NCBI RefSeq assembly: GCF_002205645.1
Contig: NZ_NIOF01000005.1
Location: forward strand, 299,177-363,176
Length of the DNA stretch: 64,000 bases
Source: Roseateles aquatilis
GTDB taxonomy: Bacteria; Pseudomonadota; Gammaproteobacteria; Burkholderiales; Burkholderiaceae_C
Direction: 5' to 3'
This document shows, piece by piece, positions 13,683 through 22,119 of this stretch. How positions within the stretch are numbered: the first letter of the stretch is position 1; each line of letters begins with the position of its first letter. The position numbers and the translations under genes were made by a program. The notes under the pieces are model-generated. The model worked only from the letters and a program-made list of their open reading frames with translations, had not been told where the DNA came from and did no database searches.

Positions 13683-14012
13683 CTACCAGCCCAGCCCGAT
13701 CCGCAGCGCCAGCATCACCGCCGTGCCGCTGACGATGGTGCCGAGGATGCCGCGCCGCCAGAAGAAGTAGGCCGTCGCCACCGCGGTGGCGTACAGGCGC
13801 GCGTCCTTCCACGTGTGGATCAGCTCGCCCTGGGTCATGACGATCTCCGGGACGATCACCGCCGCCAGCGCGGCCAGCGGCGCGTAGCGCAGGCCGTCGC
13901 GCATCCAGTCCGGCAGACGGATCTCGTGCTTCGGGATCATGAAGAAGCTGCGCGTGATGAGCGTGATCAGGCCCATGCCGACGATGCCCAGGATCGCCTC
14001 CCACGTGCTCAT
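13683..14012 (-). CDS. azlD: AzlD-family small membrane subunit
   Basis: A 109-residue membrane protein with three to four hydrophobic segments (residues 5-25, 40-60, 75-105) and the AzlD-typical RYAPLAALAAVIVPEI. In the AzlC/AzlD (YgaZ/YgaH) pair it works with the larger subunit to export branched-chain or other amino acids. Its ATG overlaps the azlC stop by 4 bases, indicating translational coupling. Confidence 0.88.
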   Translation of the reverse strand: MSTWEAILGIVGMGLITLITRSFFMIPKHEIRLPDWMRDGLRYAPLAALAAVIVPEIVMTQGELIHTWKDARLYATAVATAYFFWRRGILGTIVSGTAVMLALRIGLGW

Positions 14013-14755
14013 GCGGACCTCCCGCCCGTGCCGGACGTGGCGGAGGACGGCGGCAGCCAGCGCTCCATCAACAGGCCGATGGCCACCGCCGCGGCGATGG
14101 CCACCAGGATGTTGAGCCGCAGCGGCAGCGCGTAGGCGGCCACCGCGGCGCAGCCCGCGACCGCGCCGGAGACCCAGGTGTTGCGGTCCCTGAGCAGCGA
14201 GTAGCTCAACCCCAGCAGCGCCAGCACGCCGGCGAATCCGAGGCCCCAGTTCGTCGGGACGCGGTCGGCCAGCAGGATGCCGGCGATCGCGGGGACCTGC
14301 CACGCGAACCAGTTGGTCGCCACCCCGCCCCAGAAGTACGGCACCTGGTTGGCCGGGTCGGGCTTCATGTCGGGGAAGCGCTTGAGGAAGGCGACGTAGT
14401 TGAGGTCGGCCGCGAAGTAGCCGATCAGCAGCCGCTGCGCGCGCGGCAGCGGCTCGAAGTACAGGCGCCACTGCGCGCTGAAGATGACGAAGCGCAGGTT
14501 GACGCAGAAGGCCGTCGCCCACAGCACCCACAGCGGCGCGCCGCTCGCCAGCAACGGCAGCGACGCCAGTTGCGAGCTGCCCGCGAAGACCACCAGGCTC
14601 ATCAATAGCGATAGCCCGACGCCGAGCCCGCTCTTGACCATGGCCACGCCGGTCACCAGTCCCCAGGCCGAGATGCCCAGGGTGATGCCGAGCATCTCAC
14701 GCGCGCCGCGCTTGAATTCCGTGTGGCGCACCAGCGCCGCGAGTCCTTCCGCCAT
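14009..14755 (-). CDS. azlC: AzlC-family amino-acid exporter subunit
   Basis: A 248-residue inner-membrane protein with about seven hydrophobic segments. Family features: early GITLGISAWGLVTGVAMVKS, the FAGSSQLASLPLL region, and CVNLRFVIFSAQWRLYF. It pairs with the AzlD-like protein encoded directly after it. Known pairs export branched-chain amino acids (valine, isoleucine analogues). No Lrp-type regulator is next to it, so control cannot be inferred. Confidence 0.88.
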   Translation of the reverse strand: MAEGLAALVRHTEFKRGAREMLGITLGISAWGLVTGVAMVKSGLGVGLSLLMSLVVFAGSSQLASLPLLASGAPLWVLWATAFCVNLRFVIFSAQWRLYFEPLPRAQRLLIGYFAADLNYVAFLKRFPDMKPDPANQVPYFWGGVATNWFAWQVPAIAGILLADRVPTNWGLGFAGVLALLGLSYSLLRDRNTWVSGAVAGCAAVAAYALPLRLNILVAIAAAVAIGLLMERWLPPSSATSGTGGRSA

Positions 14756-14900
14756 GGGCGCGATTGTCTTACGCGGCTCCTGAAACGGATCGCCCCTCGC
14801 CCGCGACCGCGGCGGGCGGCGTCCACAAAGCGCCCTGGCGGCGCCCCGCGCGGCACGCGGCGCGACGGCGGATCCCGCCAGGCGCCGCGGCGGCCTCGAC

Positions 14901-15686
14901 TTACTTCAGCTTGCGCACCGAGCCGGAGCCGGCGTTGGACATGCTGATCTCCGGGCTGCCGACATAACCGACGTCGCCCGAGCCGGCGATGCGGACATTG
15001 AGCTTGCGCACCGCCTGCACCGTCACGTCGCCGCTGCCGGAGATGCTCACCTTGGCCTCGTCGACCGTCAGTTCACGCGTCTTCACATCGCCGCTGCCGG
15101 CCACGGTGACGCTGAGGAAATTGGCCTTGCCGTTGAGCACCATGTCGCCGCTGCCGGCGACGCGCAGCGTCACCTGGTCGGCCTCCAGGCCCTGGATGCG
15201 CAGGTCGCCGCTGCCGGCGATGCTGCCGTCGAAGTTGCCCGTCTTCATCGGCTCGACGCGCACGTCGCCCGAGCCCGCGATCGACACGCCGCGCAGTTGG
15301 CGCATGTCCAGCGTGATCGTCGGGGTGCCCCGGGCATCGAGGCTGTAGCCGCGCTTGGCCGCGATCTCCAGCGTGCGGCCCTTGCTGCCGTCGACGACGC
15401 GGGTCTCCAGGTAGCTCAACAGGTTGCGGTCGGTCCGGACCTCGACCTTCTCGCTCGATCCCTGGCGCACCAGCACCTTGAAGTCTCCCGACAGCGACAC
15501 GGCCTCGAAGGCGCCGACATCGCGGCTCTCGGACGACACGTCGCCGTTGCCCTCGACACGCTGCGAGCCGCCGAAGCTCAGGGTCCAGGCCTGCGCGCTG
15601 CCCACGGCGGCCAGGCTCAGCAACGTGGCGGCGAAGAGGCGGCGGCCAGCGGACGAGGCGATGGACCGGGAAAAAGTAGTGGTCAT
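14901..15686 (-). CDS. GIN-domain (DUF2807) exported beta-helix protein
   Basis: A 261-residue exported protein. Residues 1-34 are a signal peptide (RRLFAATLLSLAAVGSAQA then W). The body is the putative autotransporter-adhesin head GIN domain, a right-handed beta-helix formed by short repeats. GSGDV/AGSGD recurs about seven times, roughly every 20 residues, from residue 135 to the C-terminus NAGSGSVRKLK. The start at MTTTFSRS has an AGGAGA site upstream; the 11-codon extension starting MMGSSRV does not. Function unknown: envelope or adhesion role proposed for the family. Single gene. Confidence 0.8.
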   Translation of the reverse strand: MTTTFSRSIASSAGRRLFAATLLSLAAVGSAQAWTLSFGGSQRVEGNGDVSSESRDVGAFEAVSLSGDFKVLVRQGSSEKVEVRTDRNLLSYLETRVVDGSKGRTLEIAAKRGYSLDARGTPTITLDMRQLRGVSIAGSGDVRVEPMKTGNFDGSIAGSGDLRIQGLEADQVTLRVAGSGDMVLNGKANFLSVTVAGSGDVKTRELTVDEAKVSISGSGDVTVQAVRKLNVRIAGSGDVGYVGSPEISMSNAGSGSVRKLK

Positions 15687-15869
15687 GTGGGATCTCCTGA
15701 CTCTTGATGATCCCATCATCGGTCGGAGTGGCCGGTCCAGGCTATTGGCGGATGACGAACTGCAACATTCGGGGAATCAACTGCTCGGTCGCCTGATTTT
15801 CCGAGGCGGCGTCGCAACGCCGTCACGTTCAGCGGCATGCCGGGCGACGGACCTCGCGGCGCGCCCGGA

Positions 15870-16289
15870 TCAGTGGCCGGCCTTGTCGGCCGCCTTGTCG
15901 CCCACCTTGCCCTTGGCGGAGCGCGGATCGGGCGCTTCGTCCTCGCCGTCGGATGCCGAGCCGCCCGCCTTGGCGGCGGCCGGGTTGGCCACCTGGGGAC
16001 GGGTGCCCTCGAGCTTGTTCTCGCGCATGTACTCGTCCATCTCGCGCCAGCCCTCGTAGACCGCGGCCTTCTGGGCCTTGGGGTTGAGGGCGTAGCAGTC
16101 CTCGATGGCCCGCAGCGCGTTGCGGCAGGCGCCGCCGATGGCCTTGCCGTCGGCCTCCTTGGCGGCGGCGACCTTGGCCGGGTCCTCGATGCCCAACTGG
16201 TCGCAGCCGGCCAGCAGCGCCGCGCAGCCGAGCAGCGCCGCCATCAGCGCGGGGCGAGCGGCGGTCAGGGAACGGAGGGGTGCCTTCAT
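15870..16289 (-). CDS. Small predicted lipoprotein
   Basis: A 139-residue protein of unknown function. The N-terminus has a basic start, a hydrophobic core and a lipobox LLAGC with the Cys at about residue 27, so it should be a lipoprotein. The mature part has two further Cys in ACRNALRAIEDCYALNPKAQK, which could form a disulfide, and a disordered Lys/Ala/Asp-rich tail. The start was set at MKAPLRS because AAGGA lies 5 bases upstream; MADKDS further upstream is the alternative. Confidence 0.65.
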   Translation of the reverse strand: MKAPLRSLTAARPALMAALLGCAALLAGCDQLGIEDPAKVAAAKEADGKAIGGACRNALRAIEDCYALNPKAQKAAVYEGWREMDEYMRENKLEGTRPQVANPAAAKAGGSASDGEDEAPDPRSAKGKVGDKAADKAGH

Positions 16290-16366
16290 GCTGTCCTTAT
16301 CGGCCATCGACGGGCGGTGCTTGAGCCGCGCCATTGTGCGTCGGCCCGCGACCGCCCATTCCAGGC

Positions 16367-16394
16367 AAAAACACCGCCGGAAGGCGGTGTTTTT
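16367..16394. terminator. Rho-independent terminator after htpX
   Basis: Perfect 12-bp inverted repeat (AAAAACACCGCC / GGCGGTGTTTTT) with a GGAA loop and A/T tracts on both sides, just past the htpX stop on the minus strand. Confidence 0.88.
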
Positions 16395-16421
16395 CCGTTT
16401 GGCCTCGCCGGGTCTGTCCGC

Positions 16422-17270
16422 TCAGCGCGGTCCGGCCATCGCCTGCAGGCGGGCGATGCGCTCCTCGGTCGGCGGGTGGGTGCTGAACAGCCCGCGCAGG
16501 CCACCACCGGAGAGCGGGTTCATGATCATCATCTGCGCGGTCTCCGGATGGCGCTCGGTCGTCTCCAGCGGAATGCCCTGCGCATAACGATGGATCTTGT
16601 CCAGCGCCGAGGCCAGCGCGTGCGGGTCACCGGAGATCTCCGCGCCGCCGCGGTCGGCCTCGAACTCACGCGCGCGGCTGATCGCCATCTGGATCAGCGA
16701 CGCCGCGATCGGCGCCAGGATCGCCACCAGCAGACCGACGATCGGGTTGGCCGGGCGGCCCTCGCTGTCGCGCGGGCTGAAGAACATGGCGAAGTTGGCC
16801 AGCATCGAGATCGCGCCGGCCATCGTCGCGCTGACCGTCGAGATCAGGATGTCGCGGTGCTTCACGTGCGCCAGCTCGTGGGCCATCACGCCGCGCAGCT
16901 CCCGCTCCGACAGGACGCGGATGATGCCCGTCGTCGCGGCGACGGCGGCATGCTCGGGATTGCGGCCGGTGGCGAAGGCGTTGGGCGCGTCCTCCTGGAT
17001 CAGGTAGACGCGCGGCATCGGCAGCTGGGCGCGCTCGGCCAGTTCCTTGACCATGCGGTAGAACTGCGGCGCGCTGCGTTCGTCGACCTCCTGGGCGTTG
17101 TACATCTTCAGCACCAGCTTGTCGGAGAACCAGTAGCTGAAGAAGTTCATGCCCAGCGCGACGACCAGCGCGATCAGCATGCCGGTCTGCCCGCCCAGCA
17201 TCGAGCCGATCGCCATGAACAGCGCGGTGATGGCGGCCATCAGGATGGCGGTCTTCATCAGGTTGAACAT
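16422..17270 (-). CDS. htpX: Membrane zinc metalloprotease HtpX
   Basis: A 282-residue M48 protease of the inner membrane that degrades misfolded membrane proteins under stress. Two N-terminal membrane segments (residues 5-25 and 30-50) precede the zinc site [12 protein letters not shown] (HExxH near residue 140). Further hydrophobic segments are at about 152-175 and 187-210, and the third zinc ligand Glu is in [15 protein letters not shown]. The C-terminus [14 protein letters not shown] is typical. No CpxR or sigma32 site could be identified by eye. Confidence 0.95.
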   Translation of the reverse strand: MFNLMKTAILMAAITALFMAIGSMLGGQTGMLIALVVALGMNFFSYWFSDKLVLKMYNAQEVDERSAPQFYRMVKELAERAQLPMPRVYLIQEDAPNAFATGRNPEHAAVAATTGIIRVLSERELRGVMAHELAHVKHRDILISTVSATMAGAISMLANFAMFFSPRDSEGRPANPIVGLLVAILAPIAASLIQMAISRAREFEADRGGAEISGDPHALASALDKIHRYAQGIPLETTERHPETAQMMIMNPLSGGGLRGLFSTHPPTEERIARLQAMAGPR

Positions 17271-17303
17271 GGGCTACCTCCTCGGGAATGAATCAACGGA
17301 ACA

Positions 17304-17329
17304 AGTCGGGACGGTACACCGTCCCGACT
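17304..17329 (-). terminator. Hairpin after fmt
   Basis: Perfect 12-bp inverted repeat (AGTCGGGACGGT / ACCGTCCCGACT) with almost no loop, about 85 bases past the fmt stop and upstream of htpX. No T-tract follows. Confidence 0.55.
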
Positions 17330-17414
17330 CCATGAGATGGCGGCGGAACCAGCAGCTTCAAGCTGGTCGACCCGCAGTTCGGGACAGGCTGAAGCGACGC
17401 GCGGGCGCCCGGCG

Positions 17415-18386
17415 TCACGCCAGCGATTCGCCCACCAGCAAGGGCCGCGCCTGAAGAAAGGCCGCCGCCGGCAGGCGCTTGCCGCCGGCGCGCTGCAGCT
17501 CGGTCAGGCGCACCGAGCCTCGGCCGCACGCCACCACCGGGCCTTCTGGCGCCACCGCCAGCACGCGCCCCGGCTCGCCCGGCGTGCCGTCGGCATCGAC
17601 GACCTCGGCGCGCCACACCTTCAGCGGCTCGCCGTCCAGTTGCGCGACGCCACCCGGAAACGGGTCGAAGGCCCGCAGCCGTCGCGCGATCCGGACGGCC
17701 TCGTCGGTCCAGCGGATCTGGCCCTCGGCCTTCTCGATCTTGTGGGCGTAGGTGACGCCCTCCTCCGGCTGCCGGACCGGATCCAGCGCACCGCGCGCGG
17801 CGATGTCCAGCGCCTGGACGATCATCCGGCCGCCCAGCACGGCGAGGCGGTCGTGCAGCGTGGCCGAAGTGTCCACGGGCGTGATCGGCAGACGCTCGAT
17901 CAGCAGCATGTCGCCGGTGTCCAGGCCCTCGTCCATCTGCATGATGGTGATGCCGGTCTCGACATCGCCGGCCTCGATCGCGCGGTGGATGGGCGCGGCG
18001 CCGCGCCAGCGCGGCAGGATCGAGCCGTGGATGTTCAGGCAGCCCAGGCGCGGCAGGGTCAGCACCCAGGCCGGCAGGATCAGCCCGTAGGCGGCGACGA
18101 CCAGCACGTCCGGACGCGCGTCCAGCAGCGCCTGGCGGCCGATCGCGGCTTCATCGGGAAACTTGCCGTCCAGCCGCAGGCTGCGCGGCTGCGCGACGGC
18201 GATGCCGCGCTCCACCGCCAGTTGCTTCACCGGCGAGGCCTGCAGCTTCATGCCGCGACCCGCGGGCCGGTCCGGCTGGCTCAGCACCAGCGGCACCTCG
18301 AAGCCGGCGTCCAGCAACGCCCGCAGCGCGATCGCCGCGAACTCGGGCGTGCCGGCGAAGGCGACGCGCAACCCGCTGCCCGCCAT
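17415..18386 (-). CDS. fmt: Methionyl-tRNA formyltransferase
   Basis: A 323-residue enzyme that formylates initiator Met-tRNA using 10-formyl-tetrahydrofolate. Motifs: [14 protein letters not shown] at the start, the folate/active-site block [22 protein letters not shown], and [11 protein letters not shown]. The C-terminal OB-like domain binds tRNA. The true start overlaps the def stop by one base (TGATG), so def and fmt form a coupled pair. Its substrate tRNA genes also lie in this window at 45.7-46.0 kb. Confidence 0.96.
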   Translation of the reverse strand: MAGSGLRVAFAGTPEFAAIALRALLDAGFEVPLVLSQPDRPAGRGMKLQASPVKQLAVERGIAVAQPRSLRLDGKFPDEAAIGRQALLDARPDVLVVAAYGLILPAWVLTLPRLGCLNIHGSILPRWRGAAPIHRAIEAGDVETGITIMQMDEGLDTGDMLLIERLPITPVDTSATLHDRLAVLGGRMIVQALDIAARGALDPVRQPEEGVTYAHKIEKAEGQIRWTDEAVRIARRLRAFDPFPGGVAQLDGEPLKVWRAEVVDADGTPGEPGRVLAVAPEGPVVACGRGSVRLTELQRAGGKRLPAAAFLQARPLLVGESLA

Positions 18387-18901
18387 CAACGGTCCTTCGC
18401 CTCGTCGCGGGCCTTCTTCACCAGCTTGGTCTTGATGCGCTCGCGCTTGAGCGGGCTGAGGTACTCGACGAACACCTTGCCCTTGAGATGGTCCATCTCG
18501 TGCTGCACGCACACGGCCAGCAAACCCTCGGCGTCGAACTGGAAGGTGTGGCCGTCGCGGTCCAGCGCCTGCACCGTCACCTGCTTGTGACGCATGACCT
18601 TGTCGTAGATCGTCGGCACGGAGAGGCAGCCCTCCTCGCCTTCCATCATTTCCTCGCTGGCCGCGACCAGTTCCGGATTGATCAGCACCAGCGGCTGGTC
18701 GCGCTCTTCCGACACGTCCATCACCAGCACTCGCTCGTGCACGTCGATCTGCGTAGCGGCGAGACCGACGCCGTCGGCGTCGTACATGGTCTCGAGCATG
18801 TCAGCGGCAAGCGCGCGGATGCGGTCGTCCACCGCGGCCACCGGTTTGGCGACGGTATGCAGGCGCGGATCGGGGTATCGAAGAATGGTCAGTTTCGCCA
18901 T
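18386..18901 (-). CDS. def: Peptide deformylase
   Basis: A 171-residue metalloenzyme removing the formyl group from nascent proteins. All three family motifs are present: GVGLAATQI (motif 1), EGCLSVP with the metal Cys (motif 2) and QHEMDHLKG with the metal His pair (motif 3). The start [11 protein letters not shown] is the usual family start; the 23-codon upstream extension is not. It heads the def-fmt operon and is divergent from the LysM gene. Confidence 0.97.
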   Translation of the reverse strand: MAKLTILRYPDPRLHTVAKPVAAVDDRIRALAADMLETMYDADGVGLAATQIDVHERVLVMDVSEERDQPLVLINPELVAASEEMMEGEEGCLSVPTIYDKVMRHKQVTVQALDRDGHTFQFDAEGLLAVCVQHEMDHLKGKVFVEYLSPLKRERIKTKLVKKARDEAKDR

Positions 18902-19116
18902 GGTGAGGACGCGAGCGCTGTGGAAAGCACACAACGCCTGTTTGTAAGGGCTTGCAAGTGAGGGCGGCACCGTTCATTGCGGGTACCCCTGAATCTGGGC
19001 AGAATCGCCGCCAGCGAGTGCTGGATTTTCGCCGATTTGGGTTGCACTGCGGACCTCGCCACAAAAGCGCCATCGGCCACGAGGGGCCTTCCATCCCGGC
19101 GCAGGAGAAAAAAGTA

Positions 19117-20277
19117 ATGACGCAAAGGCGGCCACTGGGCTTGACGACGATCTCCGCAGCCCTGCTGGTGGGTGCCTTCTGCGCGGGCCCGTTGCTCGCA
19201 GCCGGCAACTACCCGATCACCCCCGAACAGCGCCAAACCGCGCAGCAGGTCGCCCAGACCGGCGTACCTGTGTCCGAGCTGGCCGCCAACGCTCCCGACA
19301 CCTATGTCGTGAAGGCGGGCGACACGCTCTGGGCCATCTCGGGCGTCTTCCTGAAGAGCCCGTGGCGCTGGCCCGAGCTCTGGGGCATGAACACCGACCA
19401 GGTCCGCAACCCGCATCTGATCTATCCGGGACAGGTGCTGATGCTGGTCAAGACCGACGGCCGCGCGCGGCTGCAGTTCGGCCGCGACGTCAGCGGCGCC
19501 ACCGGCGGCGGCGACTCGACCAAGCTGTCGCCCCGGGTGCGCTCGACCTCCCTCGCCGATGGCTCGATCGCGCCGATCCCGCAGCATCTGATCGAACCGT
19601 TCCTCAACGAGGCGGTCGTGCTGAACACCAACGAACTGGAAACCGCGCCGCGGATCGTCTCCGCGCAGGAAAACCGCGTCTGGATGGCCAGGGGCGACAT
19701 CGCTTACGCGCGTGGCAACTTCGTGCCCAACCAGACCGAATACCGCGTCTTCCGCGAGCCGCATCCGCTGCGCGACCCGGTGACCAAGGAGCTGCTCGGT
19801 TTCGAGGCCCCCTACGTGGGCACCGCCGACGTGACCCGCCCCGGCGGCGGCACGGGTCGCGACGAAGTGCCGACGACGCTCACCGTGACGCTGGTGCGCC
19901 AGGAGGTGCAATCGGGCGACCGCCTGGCCCCTGTTCCCCCGCGCGACTACAAGAGCTACGTGCCGCATGCGCCGGCCCAGCCGGTCGACGGCCGGATCGT
20001 CTCGGTCTACGGCGACGCGATCACCGCCGGCCAGAACCAGATCGTGGTGCTGAACCGCGGCGCCCGTGACGGCATGGAGCGCGGCCATGTGCTGGCGCTC
20101 TGGCATGCCGGCCGCGTCGTCCGCGACACGACCACCTCCAAGCGGGAAGATATCCGTTTGCCGGATGAGCGCCACGGCGTGCTCTTCGTCTTCCAGGTCT
20201 TCGATCGGGTCTCGTACGCCCTGATCCTGTCGGTGCAGGAACCGGTCGTCGCGGGCGACCGCTTCACGCAGCCCTGA
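19117..20277 (+). CDS. LysM peptidoglycan-binding protein
   Basis: A 386-residue exported protein. The signal peptide spans residues 1-29 ([19 protein letters not shown]). One LysM domain follows at about 60-110 (VVKAGDTLWAISGVF ... NPHLIYPGQVLML), with a WRWPELW insert typical of the betaproteobacterial LysM protein encoded next to dprA. The remaining 270 residues are beta-rich without a known catalytic motif. It likely binds cell-wall glycan in the periplasm. An AGGAG site lies 10 bases before the ATG. dprA follows after 42 bases. Confidence 0.88.
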   Translation: MTQRRPLGLTTISAALLVGAFCAGPLLAAGNYPITPEQRQTAQQVAQTGVPVSELAANAPDTYVVKAGDTLWAISGVFLKSPWRWPELWGMNTDQVRNPHLIYPGQVLMLVKTDGRARLQFGRDVSGATGGGDSTKLSPRVRSTSLADGSIAPIPQHLIEPFLNEAVVLNTNELETAPRIVSAQENRVWMARGDIAYARGNFVPNQTEYRVFREPHPLRDPVTKELLGFEAPYVGTADVTRPGGGTGRDEVPTTLTVTLVRQEVQSGDRLAPVPPRDYKSYVPHAPAQPVDGRIVSVYGDAITAGQNQIVVLNRGARDGMERGHVLALWHAGRVVRDTTTSKREDIRLPDERHGVLFVFQVFDRVSYALILSVQEPVVAGDRFTQP

Positions 20278-20319
20278 GCGATCGGGCTCTCCGCGCGGGT
20301 CGCAGTCAGGACCACACGG

Positions 20320-21456
20320 ATGAGCCCCGAAGACCTGCGCGGCTGGTTGCACCTGCTGTCCTGCGTTTCGCGCGGGGCCGCGCGCCGGCTGCTGGCGCGA
20401 CACGGCTCACCCTCGGCCGCGCTCGATGCCGGCTCCGCCGGTTGGGCCGCGCTGCTGGGGCCGGATGAGGCGGCCAAACTGGCCCAGCCCACCGTCGATC
20501 TGGACCGGCTGGTGCAGCGCACGCAAACCTGGCTGGAACGCGGCGAGCGCCGCTCGATCCTGCTGGTCGGCGACGCCGACTACCCCGCCCCGCTGCTGAA
20601 CATCGCGGACCCGCCGCTGATGCTCTACCTCGACGGTCGGCGCGACCTGCTTCAGCAGCGCTGCGTGGCGGTCGTCGGCAGCCGCCGCCCGAGCCCGCAA
20701 GGGGACGACAACGCGCGCCATTTCGCCCGGGGGTTGGGACAGGCCGGTTTCTGCGTCGTCTCCGGGCTGGCGCTGGGCATCGACGGCGCCGCGCACGAAG
20801 CCGCGCTGGACACCCCCGGCGGCACCATCGCCGTGCTGGGAACCGGGCTGGACAAGATCTATCCGCTCGAACACGCCGACCTCGCCCGTCAGGTCGCACG
20901 GCGTGGACTGCTGCTCAGCGAATACTTCATCGGCACCCCGCCGATGGGGCCGAACTTCCCCCGGCGCAACCGCATCATCGCGGGGCTGTCCGAGGGTTGC
21001 CTGGTCGTCGAGGCGGCAATGAAATCCGGCTCGCTGATCACCGCCCGGCAGGCGTCCGAGGCCGGTCGCGAGGTGTTCGCGGTGCCGGGATCGATTCATT
21101 CGCCGCAGTCGCGGGGCTGTCATCACCTGCTCAAGCAGGGGGCCTGCCTGGTTCAGGAGTTGGAAGACCTGCTCGCCGAGCTGCCCGCGGGCGGCTTGCC
21201 ACGCACCAGCCCGCTGTCGCTGGGGATCGACGAGGACGGCGCGGCCGTCGTCGCGCCTGCGCCGAGCGCCCCTGTCGAGCCACCCGATCACCCCCTCCTG
21301 CGGGCGATCGGGCATGACACGGTGTCGCTGGAACAGCTGTCCCAGCGCAGTGGGTGGCCTCAGGACGAACTGAACGCCACCCTGCTGGACCTCGAACTGG
21401 AAGGCCATGTCGCGCGGCTGCCGGGGTCGCTGTTCCAGCGTCGCCGCCAAGCCTGA
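20320..21456 (+). CDS. dprA: DNA-processing protein DprA
   Basis: A 378-residue protein that loads RecA on incoming single-stranded DNA during natural transformation. An N-terminal helical region (residues 1-70) is followed by a Rossmann-like fold: VVGSRRPSPQGDDNARHFA, VSGLALGIDGAAHEAAL, TIAVLGTGLDKIYP, FPRRNRIIAGLS and VPGSIHSPQSRGCHHLLKQGA. A C-terminal winged-helix-like segment (about 315-375) is present. Complete length; no frameshift. It lies between the LysM gene and smg, a common order in this group. Confidence 0.95.
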   Translation: MSPEDLRGWLHLLSCVSRGAARRLLARHGSPSAALDAGSAGWAALLGPDEAAKLAQPTVDLDRLVQRTQTWLERGERRSILLVGDADYPAPLLNIADPPLMLYLDGRRDLLQQRCVAVVGSRRPSPQGDDNARHFARGLGQAGFCVVSGLALGIDGAAHEAALDTPGGTIAVLGTGLDKIYPLEHADLARQVARRGLLLSEYFIGTPPMGPNFPRRNRIIAGLSEGCLVVEAAMKSGSLITARQASEAGREVFAVPGSIHSPQSRGCHHLLKQGACLVQELEDLLAELPAGGLPRTSPLSLGIDEDGAAVVAPAPSAPVEPPDHPLLRAIGHDTVSLEQLSQRSGWPQDELNATLLDLELEGHVARLPGSLFQRRRQA

Positions 21457-21584
21457 TCAAGCTGCGAATTAGCGAAAAACACGTGGAAATCGCGCGAAAA
21501 ACGCGCTCCCATGCGGGAATTTCCGCCTCCCGAGGGCTTCATTTCGGCCAAAAGGGGTTTCAGGGGGTGAGTTATAGTGCCCGC

Positions 21585-22037
21585 ATGTTTGACGTCCTCG
21601 TCTACCTGTACGAAACCTATTGGCGCCCCGACGCCTGCCCGGATCATGCGCAACTGACCCGGAAACTGTCGGCGGTGGGTTTCGAGGACGACGAGATCCG
21701 CGATGCGCTCTCCTGGCTGGACGGCCTGGCCGCGGCCTCCCAATCGCACCACGGCGAACCCGGCACCCGCAGCATGCGGGTCTACTCCCGCGAGGAGCAG
21801 GACCACCTGGGCGACGTCTCGATCGGCTTCATCAGCTTCCTGGCCTCGGCCGGCGTGTTGCCCACCGCGATGCGTGAGATGGTCATCGACCGCGCCATGG
21901 CGATCCCCGGCGGCCCGCTGGACCTGGAGGACCTGAAGATCATCGTGCTGATGGTGTTCTGGAGCCTGGGCGAGGAACCCGACGCGCTGATCCTGGACGA
22001 GCTGTTCGTCGCGCCGGAAGAGCGCCTCATCCACTGA
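21585..22037 (+). CDS. smg: Smg family protein (DUF494)
   Basis: A 150-residue acidic protein of the Smg/DUF494 family, function unknown, typically encoded beside dprA. Family features: MFDVLVYLYETY at the start, GFEDDEIRDALSWLDGL, RVYSREEQDHLG, GFISFLASAGVL and a C-terminus ending in PEERLIH. The ATG lies about 130 bases after dprA, with GTTATAGT upstream that could be part of its own promoter. Confidence 0.93.
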   Translation: MFDVLVYLYETYWRPDACPDHAQLTRKLSAVGFEDDEIRDALSWLDGLAAASQSHHGEPGTRSMRVYSREEQDHLGDVSIGFISFLASAGVLPTAMREMVIDRAMAIPGGPLDLEDLKIIVLMVFWSLGEEPDALILDELFVAPEERLIH

Positions 22038-22060
22038 ACCGCCCCAGTCCCGACACTCGA

Positions 22061-22092
22061 AAAACCGGCCCCGCGCGAGCGGCGCCGGTTTT
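22061..22092. terminator. Terminator between smg and the DUF1631 gene
   Basis: Inverted repeat AAAACCGGC / GCCGGTTTT with a GC-rich loop lies between the two convergent stops, with A and T runs that would serve both directions. Confidence 0.75.
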
Positions 22093-22119
22093 GTCTTTTG
22101 GAGCGGGCTGCGGCGCGCC

